Counted from the stretch's first letter, positions 16,442 through 25,589 are shown. The stretch: 64,000 nucleotides of DNA from ZAX-1 sp046533095 (GCA_046533095.1 JAJQRA010000023.1:1-64000), one strand, 5' to 3'. The notes: generated from the letters alone by a model not told the origin. Numbers and translations: made by a program.

Positions 16442-18208
16442 ACATGCCCTGTAATCCTGTCCTTCTTTATCCATACCAAATGCATTCCATGCCGTTGGGC
16501 GGAATATTTTTTCTTCTGGCACGTTATGCATACAAACTGGAATCCTTAAAATGGAAGCAAATGTAATCAAGTCTGCGCCAATATGCCCATGGCTGATTGC
16601 TCCATGATTTGCACCCCAATTATTCATCACTTCATAAGCTGTTTTAAAGGCACCGTCTTTCGTGCATCTTGGTGCAAAATAGGTACATGGCCATGTATAG
16701 TCTGTCCGTTTCCAAATTTTATCTGCTACTTCAAAAGGCAGCGCTACCGTCCAGCCCTCTGCAATCTGCAATACCGGGCCGATTCCTTTTACTAGATTGA
16801 GTCGAATCATCGTAACCGGCATCTCTACACTTGTCAAAAATCTGGAAGAATATCCGCCTCCACGAAAATATCCGTTGTCGGCCGCATTCCATGTCGTTGC
16901 TTTTAGAATTGCATCTTGATCCTGCTGCGTTACATCATACCACGCCTTGATCACTGCATTCCCATTTTCATCTTTTGCCTCTCCGTTTGTATCTAGACAA
17001 GCTGCACCCGAGTTGATTAAATGTATAAATCCATCTGCATCTTTTGCTTTCCCTTCAATGGAATAGCCTGTCGCTTTTTGTACTGCATCGCCACTCCAAT
17101 ACGTACGGACATCTGCAAATATCTGTGCTTTATTTGTTAGAAGCTTCATAAACATCATGCCTAGTCCATTTAAAACATCGTTTTCCGTAGATAATATATA
17201 AGGCTCTCTTGTTCCCTCCCAGTCAAAAGAAGTTGCAAGCATCGCTTCTGCAAAATCACAGTTTGGATAAAAGTCTGTCCACTGCCTTTGCCCTTGAAAT
17301 CCTGCCGCAAGGGCATTGTGCCCAACCCTTTCTTCTTCAAAGCCTGCTTTTAGATTTTGATTTCCATTCATCAAGTCTTTGATAATAACCATCATTTTAA
17401 CAACAAATTCCCAGTCCTTTTCTTTCTCTTTTGGGCTTTTCTGCAATTCAGGTGGGTTCTTGTCAAATCCTTCGATGCAGTTTTCTTTTGTCCATTTTAA
17501 GGCTTTTACAAACTCAGCTTCATCGTAAATCCCTTCGCTCATGCGACGGATAATTTCTACCTCATCCACCGATTCTACACGCATACCTAAATACTCTTCA
17601 ATGAATGCCGGATCGATAATCGAGCCGCCGATCCCCATACAGATAGAGCCAATTTGAAGATAGGATTTGCCTCGCATCGTAGCTGCCGCAACTGCTGCGC
17701 GTGCAAAACGCAATAATTTTTCTTCTACATCTGCCGGTATCGCCGTATCTGTTGCCTCCTGTACATCATGCCCATAGATTCCAAACGCCGGAAGTCCTTT
17801 TTGCGAATGGGTCGCCAATACACTTGCAAGGTAAACAGCACCGGGCCGTTCCGTCCCATTAAATCCCCAAACCCCTTTGATCGTCGTCGGATCCATATCC
17901 ATTGTCTCAGCACCGTAGCACCAGCAAGGTGTGACCGTCAGCGTGATATCAGCACCGGCTTTCTTAAATTTAGACGCACATGCGGCGGCTTCTCCGACGC
18001 CTCCGATGGTCGTATCTGCAATCACTACTTCTACCGGTTCCCCATTTGAATATTTTAGATTGCTTTTTATAAGTGCAGCCGCCGCTTTCGCCATATTCAT
18101 GGTTTGGGTTTCCAATGATTCACGCACCTTTAACGCACCCCGCCTGCCATCAATCGTAGGGCGAATTCCAATGACCGGATAATCTCCAATTAGTCTACTT
18201 TTTGCCAC
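16403..18208 (-). CDS. fucI: L-fucose isomerase
   Basis: 601 residues, matching FucI (about 590). The opening reads GDYPVIGIRPTIDGRRGALKVRESLE, then TTIGGVGEAAACA and GFNGTERPGAVYLA. Conserved metal-site regions include SIDPA-like GGSIIDPAFIEEYLGMR, STENDVLNGLGMMFM, and the C-terminal ARNANHGAISHGHIGADL-like NWGANHGAISHGHIG. It converts L-fucose to L-fuculose (also D-arabinose to D-ribulose) in the cytoplasm. The start is GTG at 18208 behind GGAGGAG. No fuculokinase or fuculose-phosphate aldolase gene is in this window. A TATAAT-like box at 18294-18299 on the minus strand may be its promoter. Confidence 0.95.
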   Translation of the reverse strand: MAKSRLIGDYPVIGIRPTIDGRRGALKVRESLETQTMNMAKAAAALIKSNLKYSNGEPVEVVIADTTIGGVGEAAACASKFKKAGADITLTVTPCWCYGAETMDMDPTTIKGVWGFNGTERPGAVYLASVLATHSQKGLPAFGIYGHDVQEATDTAIPADVEEKLLRFARAAVAAATMRGKSYLQIGSICMGIGGSIIDPAFIEEYLGMRVESVDEVEIIRRMSEGIYDEAEFVKALKWTKENCIEGFDKNPPELQKSPKEKEKDWEFVVKMMVIIKDLMNGNQNLKAGFEEERVGHNALAAGFQGQRQWTDFYPNCDFAEAMLATSFDWEGTREPYILSTENDVLNGLGMMFMKLLTNKAQIFADVRTYWSGDAVQKATGYSIEGKAKDADGFIHLINSGAACLDTNGEAKDENGNAVIKAWYDVTQQDQDAILKATTWNAADNGYFRGGGYSSRFLTSVEMPVTMIRLNLVKGIGPVLQIAEGWTVALPFEVADKIWKRTDYTWPCTYFAPRCTKDGAFKTAYEVMNNWGANHGAISHGHIGADLITFASILRIPVCMHNVPEEKIFRPTAWNAFGMDKEGQDYRACQVYGPMYKTIRS

Positions 18209-18426
18209 TTTGTAATCTCCTCCTTCTATAATTTAGAAATCAAATTGTACCTATTGCGTTGTACTTCCTTCACGGTTACATCCAATTTATCTAATTATAG
18301 TCCCTTTCATGTGGCATTTCTTGTTATATAATAGAAAAAAATATAACAATATTCACATTTAGCACTTAGCAAATTCTTTTTGAGCCTCGTGGGAGGGATA
18401 AACTTCATAGCTATGGCGCTTCCTCC

Positions 18427-21400
18427 TTATATCATCCGATCAATAACCTCGCCGGCTTCTTGAAAGCTAAACGTAAGGACATGATCCGAAATTTCGGAAA
18501 TGGCATCTTTTATTTTTGCATCAAAATTTACCTTGGCAAGCGTATCCAAAATACGGTCAATCGTTTCGATGTCATCTGCATCAAGAGCCTCTTTTAGCTG
18601 TAGAAATGCCTGCTTGTCTATTGGCTGTATCTGTTGCGTTTCCGCTGTTTTTTCAGTTCCTGCGATTCCTTCCTCTTGTTCATCTAAAAGCTGCAAGGCG
18701 GTGTTTATATTCTCCACCAAGCGTGACAGGCTGTCCCGAAACCTATCAAGCCGTTCTTGTATTACCAAAAGGTCGCCCCGCTTTCCTGCATCTTCTAAAA
18801 CATATGCCTCCTTCGACACGGCTTCTGCCCCAATGCTGGCCGAAGCACTTTTTAGTGCATGCAACTGTGTAGCAAAGATCATCAAATTGTTTTCATCCGG
18901 CACCGTCTGCAAAACTTCGATCCGCTCCGCTACGTCTTTACAGTAAAAAGAAAGGATTTGCTTATAGTTAGATTCAGAGCCGCCGGTCATTTCAATGCCA
19001 TGCTTAACGTCTATGCCATCAATCGCTATTTTTTCAACCACCATTTCAATCGTATCTTTTTGCGTATTTTGCTTATCTTGCGTATTTTGTGTATCTTGTA
19101 AATTGCTTTGCTGATTTATAACACGCTTTTCTTTCGGAATCCACCTGTTGATCGCACCATAAAGTTTTTTTGTTTCGATCGGTTTTGCTATATAATCATC
19201 AAATCCATTTGAAATAAACATTTCCTTCATGCCACTGATTGCATTTGCCGTGAGTGCAATGATAATTATTTTTTTGAATTTTTCATCCGGAAGTGCACGG
19301 ATTGCAACAGTTGCTTCTATTCCATCCATTACGGGCATCATATGATCCATGAATACAATATCGTAATCATTTTCCTGAACAAGCTCTATCGCCTCCACCC
19401 CACTTAAACAAGTATCAATCGTTGCACCATATGGTGAGAGTAGGCCTTGTGCAACAACCAGATTTGTACGGATATCATCGACAATCAGCAGGCGAGCCGT
19501 TGGTATGGTATAAGAAATCCCGATATCGTCCTTTTGATGATACCGCTCGTCGCCCTTGCCATTTAATAGATTCGCTATCGCAATCGTGTTGACAGGCATC
19601 GCAATCACACGCAAATCTTGCGCAGTAACCGTTTCGCCATATTCTACAAGCAAAACAAGGCTTGCAGAAACATCCAGCTGATTTAACAGGGTCGATACTT
19701 CTTCATACAATAGCATTGGCACAAAGATGAATGTGTAGCGTTTTGTTTCTACTTCTTCTTTAAATGCGACGACAGTAGAAACAAGTTTGCAGGAAACGCC
19801 TAAATTATTCATGGACCAGAGAATGGACTCGGCATAAACTTCACGGGTCACATAAACCAAAACGTTTGCTTCTTTCGGGCTTTCCACGGATGCCAAAATA
19901 TCTGCCGATACCACTTCTTGAAGGATCGTTGCAGTAAACGTGCTTCCTTTCCCATATGTGCTTGTTACCGCCACATTGCCCCCCATAGCCATGGTAAGAT
20001 TTTTCGTAATTGCAAGTCCTAGTCCTGTCCCTTCCACATTACGGTTTGCATGTAGATCAAACTGGGTAAAGCTTCCAAACAATTTCCCCATATCCTCCTC
20101 ATGCAAGCCTATTCCCGTGTCTATAATGGAAAATGACAGCATTATTTTGCCATCAATATCCCCTTTCGCATGCGCGGCGAATTTAATATGCCCTTCATGC
20201 GTATATTTTACTGCATTGCTAAGCAAATTCAACAGAACCTGGCGTATGCGAACTTCATCTCCTTTTAGTTTCGCGGGAAGATTTGAATCTATATCTGCAA
20301 CAAATAGGATAGGGGTACCCATAACACGTGTCCTCACAATAGTAATCACATCGTTAATGAGCGATGCAAGTTCGTATTCTGCTTCCACGATCTCCATTTT
20401 GCCACTTTCAATTTTAGATAAATCAAGGATATCGTTGATAATCGCAAGCAGGCTTGTCCCCGCCTGCTTTACACCGGAAACGTGTTCGTAGACCCGATCG
20501 CTTATGTCCTCTCGAATAATAAGTTCAGACATGCCAAGGATCGCATTCATTGGGGTTCGAATCTCATGCGACATTTTGGCAAGGAACTCACTCTTGGCCA
20601 TATTCGCATATTGCGCCTTGCGCCTCTCTACTTCCGCTGTTTCCTTTTCTTGCTCAAGTTCCTGTGTACGCTCTTTCACTGCAATATCAAGCTTTTCCTT
20701 CTGCCGTTTCAGCGCCTCTTCAATCGCGTTATAATGTTTAAAGAAAACATTCATTTGCACGAGGCAATGTAGGATAATAAAAAAAGTGAAAAGATCTATG
20801 CTTCCATATGGATACATTAACGTGTCACGAAAAAACATGGCAAGAAAGAGTGTAGCAACGCTTAACCAAGCCACAACGCTATGCCTCGTTTGTTTGACCA
20901 AAACAACGCCGATTGTATTCGGTACCAAAAACATAGCGAGCATCATAATTGCCAAGGCAGTTCGCATCTTTGTCAATTCATAAACAGGGATAAAGAAAAA
21001 GCTAAGCGATGCAGCCACGACTACGAAGTAGCAAAATAGATGGGTCTTCTTTAAGCCTCGTTTGAGCAATATTGCCTTTATCACATGGTGGTTCGCCCCA
21101 AACGCGGCGAGGATCGTTGCAAAATACTGCATGGATAATATAAATTCTCCGGTGATCAGCGGCAGTCGATTTGCCAATTGATAAAGCAAACCTTCGCCGG
21201 GATTTGATAGGGAGAGAAATAAAACCATTGCAGACAATATGGCATAATCCAAATATTCAGATTTTTTGGAATTACTTCGAAACACCATAAAAAAGTACAA
21301 GAAAAAAATTAGTATTGCACCAGACAATAGTCCGTTACATAGCATCAGGATAAAACGCAGTTCCAAAACCGTGTCCATGTCAGAAAAATAAATAGGATAT

Positions 21401-21996
21401 TCCAGCCCCGGATAATAATGCGCATTATTTTGAATTTGAAATATGACAGACACAAGCTGTTCCTTAGGATCTAAGGAAGAAGAAATACCATAAACCGGAT
21501 TTAGCGCAGTTCTATATTCGCTCCAATCTGCGCTGACTTTTCCCGCTTGCGCTACTTCACGCTCATTGAGGAAAATTTTATATGCGCTGAATTGTGGACG
21601 TGAATAAATGGCAAAATACGTAAGATCTTTTGGGATTTTGAGCGTAAGCCGATAGGTGGCGTAGCCGATTGGATCCATATTTGGATCTTTTGTCCATGAA
21701 TGTGGAAATGAAACGGTCTTTCCTTCCTTTACTAATCCACGTTCAAAATCCTCGTACGTGTAAAGTTCATTCGGGTAAAATTCCCAAGTTCCATCTAGTT
21801 GATATAATTTATTATCTTTTGCATCCATTGTACCGCTTAAATCCAAACGTGCATTTTTCGTATTGCTATTCGTTGAAACCGCCTTTGGCAGTGACCCCCA
21901 AAAGCCAAAAAAGGTCCCTCCGATCGTAATCAGTACTGTGAAAGCCATACATAATAATAGCGTAAATGTTATAATCTGTATCTGCTTATTTTGCAA
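18427..21996 (-). CDS. Hybrid sensor histidine kinase with 7TM sensor, receiver and Hpt domains
   Basis: About 1189 residues from a TTG at 21996, chosen because GGGAGGAAGC lies just upstream. Domains in order: TM (~10-33); an extracytoplasmic galactose-binding-like 7TMR-DISM domain (~50-205, LDGTWEFYPNELYTYEDF, YRLTLKIPKDL); about seven TM segments (~215-420); coiled coil; HisKA with KSEFLAKMSHEIRTPMNAIL (His near 477); HATPase_c (NLLSNAVKYT, DTGIGL, GTGLGLAI); a degenerate receiver-like stretch; a true receiver (LLIVDDIRTNLVVAQ, Asp in VFMDHMMPVMDG); a Gln/Thr/Asp linker; and an Hpt domain (LHALKSASASIGA). It is a complete phosphorelay lacking an output domain, so a separate regulator must exist. 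The ligand is unknown. It starts a monocistronic unit. Confidence 0.92.
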   Translation of the reverse strand: MQNKQIQIITFTLLLCMAFTVLITIGGTFFGFWGSLPKAVSTNSNTKNARLDLSGTMDAKDNKLYQLDGTWEFYPNELYTYEDFERGLVKEGKTVSFPHSWTKDPNMDPIGYATYRLTLKIPKDLTYFAIYSRPQFSAYKIFLNEREVAQAGKVSADWSEYRTALNPVYGISSSLDPKEQLVSVIFQIQNNAHYYPGLEYPIYFSDMDTVLELRFILMLCNGLLSGAILIFFLYFFMVFRSNSKKSEYLDYAILSAMVLFLSLSNPGEGLLYQLANRLPLITGEFILSMQYFATILAAFGANHHVIKAILLKRGLKKTHLFCYFVVVAASLSFFFIPVYELTKMRTALAIMMLAMFLVPNTIGVVLVKQTRHSVVAWLSVATLFLAMFFRDTLMYPYGSIDLFTFFIILHCLVQMNVFFKHYNAIEEALKRQKEKLDIAVKERTQELEQEKETAEVERRKAQYANMAKSEFLAKMSHEIRTPMNAILGMSELIIREDISDRVYEHVSGVKQAGTSLLAIINDILDLSKIESGKMEIVEAEYELASLINDVITIVRTRVMGTPILFVADIDSNLPAKLKGDEVRIRQVLLNLLSNAVKYTHEGHIKFAAHAKGDIDGKIMLSFSIIDTGIGLHEEDMGKLFGSFTQFDLHANRNVEGTGLGLAITKNLTMAMGGNVAVTSTYGKGSTFTATILQEVVSADILASVESPKEANVLVYVTREVYAESILWSMNNLGVSCKLVSTVVAFKEEVETKRYTFIFVPMLLYEEVSTLLNQLDVSASLVLLVEYGETVTAQDLRVIAMPVNTIAIANLLNGKGDERYHQKDDIGISYTIPTARLLIVDDIRTNLVVAQGLLSPYGATIDTCLSGVEAIELVQENDYDIVFMDHMMPVMDGIEATVAIRALPDEKFKKIIIIALTANAISGMKEMFISNGFDDYIAKPIETKKLYGAINRWIPKEKRVINQQSNLQDTQNTQDKQNTQKDTIEMVVEKIAIDGIDVKHGIEMTGGSESNYKQILSFYCKDVAERIEVLQTVPDENNLMIFATQLHALKSASASIGAEAVSKEAYVLEDAGKRGDLLVIQERLDRFRDSLSRLVENINTALQLLDEQEEGIAGTEKTAETQQIQPIDKQAFLQLKEALDADDIETIDRILDTLAKVNFDAKIKDAISEISDHVLTFSFQEAGEVIDRMI

Positions 21997-22243
21997 AATG
22001 CTTCCTCCCAAACCTTCGATCAGAATCTATATGATAGCTGTTCCGCCATACCTGCTTTGCTGTTACATTTCGTAGGCAGTGGAACACTTGGTACAGTTAT
22101 ATGCACAAAACCTAGCACGACATCTTGACATTACAGTTACGATGACACAATCATATGTTACTGCTATATTATTATAAAAATCTTCTTTTGTAAAGTACTT
22201 TATTGTCTAAAACTTCCCATCTAGGGTTCCTATTTGAAAAAAA

Positions 22244-22996
22244 TTAAGGCAATTTTAAAACATCATATTGAGAAATAGCTGCGTTTTCTTTCGTACAAAT
22301 TGATAAAATATAATCGTCCTTTAAATTTGATTGGACAAAGTATCCTGCTTGATTGCACTTGATATTCCCTTCTTCTAACGTAAAATTCACTTCGCATAGC
22401 GGAAAGCCCATTCCGCTTCCAATCATTTTGATATAGCTCTCCTTTAATGTCCAAATTCTAAAAAAAGATTCTTCCTTTCCCCTGTTTAAACTTTTCTTTT
22501 CATTTGTACGGTGGATGCCCTGATTTAAAATATAGCCCTGCCCTTTCCCCTCCGGCAAACTCATTGCTCCAAACGGTGTTGTAGGGATACGGTGATTTAA
22601 AATATAATCCTGCTCCTGCCCATTGCAGCATTTCGATACGATAGATTCTCTAATCGGACGGATCCTCTCAACATCTACTCCTACTTCTGTGTTTGAAACT
22701 GCACAAACTACCATTCCATTACAATGGCTGATATTAAAATAGCAATCGTCTACGGATGGCATTTGTCCATTCCTTTCTATAAAAGGTTTTCCATGGATAC
22801 CTTTTTTGATATTCAATTTTTTTAAATCCAGATGAAACAATTTTTGCAGTCCCATGCTTAGCATATCCTCTGCTATTTCATGCTGCTTTTCTGTATACCC
22901 TTTTTCCCTGGCGCCTTTGTTCTTTGTTGCAATTTCTCCTACGGTTTTCTGCCTTAATGGGCATAAGGTATAAAATACAGTAGCAAATTTATCCAT
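22244..22996 (-). CDS. 4'-phosphopantetheinyl transferase, Sfp family, with an internal duplication
   Basis: 250 residues. Hallmarks are FNISHCNG (87-94), GVDVERIRP (106-114) with the metal-binding Asp/Glu, and RIWTLKESYIK (180-190). It transfers the phosphopantetheine arm of CoA onto carrier proteins (ACP or peptide synthetase carriers). Between the last two motifs lies an unusual insert made of two related copies: QDYILNHRIPTT near 129-140 and QGYILNQGIHRT near 153-164. At DNA level TGATTTAAAATATA recurs at 22521 and 22593, a 72-bp (24-codon) duplication that keeps frame. The enzyme core seems intact. It is followed upstream by greA, 31 bp away on the same strand. Confidence 0.88.
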   Translation of the reverse strand: MDKFATVFYTLCPLRQKTVGEIATKNKGAREKGYTEKQHEIAEDMLSMGLQKLFHLDLKKLNIKKGIHGKPFIERNGQMPSVDDCYFNISHCNGMVVCAVSNTEVGVDVERIRPIRESIVSKCCNGQEQDYILNHRIPTTPFGAMSLPEGKGQGYILNQGIHRTNEKKSLNRGKEESFFRIWTLKESYIKMIGSGMGFPLCEVNFTLEEGNIKCNQAGYFVQSNLKDDYILSICTKENAAISQYDVLKLP

Positions 22997-23027
22997 AAAT
23001 CCCCTTACGCTTCCTTTTCATAGCGTT

Positions 23028-23528
23028 TTAAAACAGTCGAATCTGATCTTTCGTATCGTCTGCTTTTTTCACCGCCCGAATGATGATGTAGTATCCATCG
23101 TCATCGAATACTTTAACTTTTACCCTGTCATTTACGCGATGCCCTAAAATTGCTTTTCCAATGGGGGATTCAATGCTTATCATCCCATTGATGGAATTCC
23201 CCCTCACCGAAGTTACGAGTTTAAATGTTTCTAAAAGCTCATCTTCTTCAAAGAATAATTCAACTATTGTATTTAAACCTACCTCGTCTTCTCTTGATTC
23301 ATCTGAAATGATTCTTGCATTGTGAATCATTCTTTCTAAATATCGTATCCTGCCCTCGTTTTTATTTTTATCTTTTTTTGCCGCATAGTATTCGAAATTT
23401 TCACTTAAATCTCCATGCGACCTTGCCTCTTTTACCGCTTCAATCGCTTCTTTCCTTACCACCAGTTTTCTGTATTGAATTTCTTCCCTTATTTTCTTCA
23501 CATCATTTTCCGTTAATTGCTCTCGCAT
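23028..23528 (-). CDS. greA: GreA/GreB family transcription elongation factor
   Basis: 166 residues, the normal GreA size. The N-terminal coiled coil has the acidic tip motif GDLSENFEYYAAK (~38-50), with the Asp and Glu residues that reach into the RNA polymerase secondary channel. The C-terminal domain reads GMISIESPIGKAILGHRVNDRVKV. It rescues back-tracked polymerase by stimulating transcript cleavage. AAGGGGG precedes the ATG. Because many Clostridia have a second GreA, this could be a paralogue rather than the main housekeeping copy. Confidence 0.9.
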   Translation of the reverse strand: MREQLTENDVKKIREEIQYRKLVVRKEAIEAVKEARSHGDLSENFEYYAAKKDKNKNEGRIRYLERMIHNARIISDESREDEVGLNTIVELFFEEDELLETFKLVTSVRGNSINGMISIESPIGKAILGHRVNDRVKVKVFDDDGYYIIIRAVKKADDTKDQIRLF

Positions 23529-23556
23529 AGAACCCCCTTGTTATAAGTCTACTGTT

Positions 23557-23740
23557 TTCATTCATTTTATGCTTTATATTTCATTCATTTTATACTTTAC
23601 ATTGCATCCATTTTATGCTTTATATTTCATTCATTTTATACTTCATATTTCATTCATTTTATACTTTATATTGCATCCATTTTATGCTTCATATTTCATT
23701 CATTTTATACTTTACATTACATTTATTTTATGCTATAATT
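23557..23740. repeat. 23-bp tandem repeat, 8 copies, running into a tRNA promoter
   Basis: Eight AT-rich units of TTCATTCATTTTATACTTTATAT and close variants (every third one begins TGCATCC). They fill the gap between greA and tRNA-Thr. The last unit ends in TATAAT, the -10 box of the tRNA promoter. Confidence 0.9.
23711..23739 (+). promoter_or_regulatory. Promoter of tRNA-Thr
   Basis: TTTACA (23711-23716) and TATAAT (23734-23739) are separated by 17 bp, about 18 bp before the mature tRNA. Both boxes lie inside the last two units of the 23-bp repeat. Confidence 0.7.
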
Positions 23741-23757
23741 CATAGCGTTGAACAACT

Positions 23758-23830
23758 GCCGACTTAGCGCAGCTGGTAGCGCACGTCACTCGTAATGACG
23801 GGGTCGTGGGTTCGAATCCCATAGTCGGCT
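23758..23830 (+). tRNA. tRNA-Thr (anticodon CGT)
   Basis: 73 nt folding as a cloverleaf. The acceptor GCCGACT pairs with AGTCGGC, with discriminator T. The D arm holds AGCTGGTAGC, the anticodon stem CGTCA/TGACG encloses loop CTCGTAA (anticodon CGT, reading ACG), and the T arm is GTGGG-TTCGAAT-CCCAT. CCA is not encoded. A strong terminator follows directly, so it is a single-gene unit. Confidence 0.96.
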
Positions 23831-23840
23831 TATGGATGGA

Positions 23841-23866
23841 AGCCCTGATTTTATCAGGGCTTTTTC
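23841..23866 (+). terminator. Terminator of the tRNA gene
   Basis: AGCCCTGAT pairs with ATCAGGGCT around TTTT, followed by TTTTTC. Confidence 0.9.
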
Positions 23867-24007
23867 TTGTTCTTACATGAGCTTTGATAGTCAAAATATA
23901 GGACGATATTGCAGTTTGACTACTAGCCTCATGAAAAAATAATTCTGTTGCTATCTTAGCACAAAAGGATAGCCAAGGAAAGTAGAAAGATTGCAATGTT
24001 GGTTTTT

Positions 24008-24042
24008 TCATCATGCTTGAATCTTCTTATCAAGCATGATGA
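24008..24042. promoter_or_regulatory. Perfect 13-bp inverted repeat before an XRE gene
   Basis: TCATCATGCTTGA (24008-24020) and TCAAGCATGATGA (24030-24042) are exact inverted copies with a 9-base gap. No U tract follows either arm, so it is not an intrinsic terminator. It abuts the start of an XRE-type regulator and could be its operator or a hairpin over its start. Confidence 0.5.
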
Positions 24043-24369
24043 TTGCCCTTAATTCTGTTGAGGAAAGAAAAAGGATTGACACAAAGGGAACTTGGCGAAA
24101 GACTAAATATGACACAATCAGCAATAGGGCAATTTGAAAATGGCAAAACAGGCCCTAGCCTAAAAACTATAATAAAATTTGCAGCTACTTTAGATGTAGA
24201 TACTGGAATTTTGCTAGAAAGCCTTAAAAAAGATATTCAAATTGATTATAAGAAACGAGAATACGTCGGATTTATAGTTGAATCATTAAAAAATGGAAGT
24301 TTTTATATTACTAAAGACGTGACGAAAGGCATATTCTATGAAACGATACCAGAAATTAAAGACGTGTAA
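24043..24369 (+). CDS. XRE family helix-turn-helix protein, probably N-terminally truncated
   Basis: 108 residues from a TTG that follows an in-frame TGA directly. Residues 5-50 are a clear XRE helix-turn-helix (LLRKEKGLTQRELGERLNM, then QSAIGQFENGK and PSLKTIIKFA). The remaining ~55 residues (KKREYVGFIVESLKNGSFYITKD) match no domain I know. Normal family members have a few more residues before the RKEKGLTQ segment, and there is no ribosome site before the TTG, so the true start may be lost. It stands alone between the tRNA and the polyamine locus. Confidence 0.6.
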   Translation: MPLILLRKEKGLTQRELGERLNMTQSAIGQFENGKTGPSLKTIIKFAATLDVDTGILLESLKKDIQIDYKKREYVGFIVESLKNGSFYITKDVTKGIFYETIPEIKDV

Positions 24370-24732
24370 GAATCAATAGGTATGGAAAAAGAGCTAGAAA
24401 TAATTGCATTCCACAAATCGGAAACTAGGGACATCTGGGGTAAGCGGATAGGAAACAGGATATCACAAGATTGATACCAATAAGCTAGAATCCCCATAAC
24501 CTCCTAAATACCATTGTCAGCTTTTAATTTTAAATAAGAAACCTTGAAACAGCGTTATCCTTTGATTTTACTAAAGTGTACGCTGTTTTCTTTAAGCTAA
24601 TCTATCACTTCACCATTACGTATAGGATAGGATACGTACTTTGTCGCCTCATATTGCCTTATATTTGTGAAAATGCCACCCTATGTTTGCGAAAATTTAT
24701 GTAAGAATTTGTAAAATATTATGAAATCCCTA
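24370..24732. other. Intergenic stretch with one hairpin
   Basis: No gene is visible on either strand. AAACAGCGT (24547-24555) and ACGCTGTTT (24580-24588), followed by TCTTT, could form a weak terminator behind the XRE gene. Confidence 0.4.
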
Positions 24733-24760
24733 TTGACTTTTTTAATTTTCGGACTATAAT
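24733..24760 (+). promoter_or_regulatory. Candidate promoter of the polyamine operon
   Basis: TTGACT (24733-24738) and TATAAT (24755-24760) with a 16-bp spacer. The downstream sequence is the first unit of an 80-bp tandem repeat. The later repeat units keep the -10 region only as GATACT-like variants. Confidence 0.6.
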
Positions 24761-24980
24761 ATTTATTGGTATGTTTATTATTATTAAACTTTTAATATAC
24801 CAATGCCTTTATCGCACTATTTCAATTTCCGGACGATACTATTTATTGCTATGTTATCATGATTAAACTTTTAATATACCAATGCCTTTATCGCACTATT
24901 TCAATTTCCGGACGATACTATTTATTGCTATGTTATCATGATTAAACTTTCAATATAGGAATGCCTATATTGCATTCCGT
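24741..24980. repeat. About 80-bp tandem repeat, 3 copies, upstream of the pot operon
   Basis: Units share TTTCAATTTCCGGACGATAC, TATTTATTG.TATG and AAACTTTTAATATACCAATG. The GGAC landmark falls at 24751, 24831 and 24910. The third copy decays into the leader of the regulator gene. The repeat lies between the promoter and the first start codon. Confidence 0.88.
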
Positions 24981-25043
24981 ATATTTTTTTACAATATGGA
25001 GATATATTTTTATATATTTATATGAAAGAAGGGGAAGTTTTAG

Positions 25044-25589
25044 ATGGATATCGGAAACCGCATGAAAGACCTGCGTATCCTCTATGGGTTGACGCAGCAG
25101 GAGCTGGCTGATCGAAGTGAGCTGTCAAAAGGCTTCATTTCCCAAATGGAGCGCAACTTGACCTCCCCTTCTGTTAGCACGCTACTAGATATCATTCAAT
25201 GTCTTGGCACTACGCCGGCAGAATTTTTTGCCGATGAAGAACCTGGACAAATTGTATTTAAAATGGAAGATTATTTTGAAAAAGAAAATGAGGAGGCAAA
25301 AACTACATTAGAATGGATTATCCCCAATGCACAGAAAAATGTCATGGAACCTGTCCGCCTCACGCTAAGGCCCGGCGGAACCGCTTTTTCCCATGTGCAT
25401 CCCCCCCATGAGGGGGAAGAATTCGGCTATGTATTAAAGGGAGCGATCAAACTTTACTACGGTCCACGTTCTTTTATTGTCAAGCAAGGGGAATCTTTTT
25501 ATTTTGATTCCGGGAAAAAACACTATATAGAAGTTTACGGCAGTCGCGACGCCTCCTTGATCTGGGTTGCTTCCCCACCAAGCTTTTAA
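25044..25589 (+). CDS. XRE-cupin transcriptional regulator of polyamine uptake
   Basis: 181 residues. The N-terminal helix-turn-helix (LRILYGLTQQELADRSELSK, ISQMERNLTSPSVSTLLDI) is joined to a C-terminal cupin (AFSHVHPPHEGEEFGYVLKG, GESFYFDSGKKHYIEV) with conserved His residues. This architecture is typical of PuuR-like repressors found in front of potABCD. AAGGGGAAG precedes the ATG. It is the first gene of the operon, 68 bp before potA. The cupin probably binds a polyamine or related small molecule. Confidence 0.92.
   Translation: MDIGNRMKDLRILYGLTQQELADRSELSKGFISQMERNLTSPSVSTLLDIIQCLGTTPAEFFADEEPGQIVFKMEDYFEKENEEAKTTLEWIIPNAQKNVMEPVRLTLRPGGTAFSHVHPPHEGEEFGYVLKGAIKLYYGPRSFIVKQGESFYFDSGKKHYIEVYGSRDASLIWVASPPSF

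Noticed and set aside
23733..24014. Open frame on the minus strand over the tRNA gene
   Set aside because: Its GFEPTTPSLRV-like middle is the antisense of the tRNA T-arm region, a well-known spurious translation.
24008..24042. Intrinsic terminator
   Set aside because: The hairpin is perfect but has no U tract on either strand.
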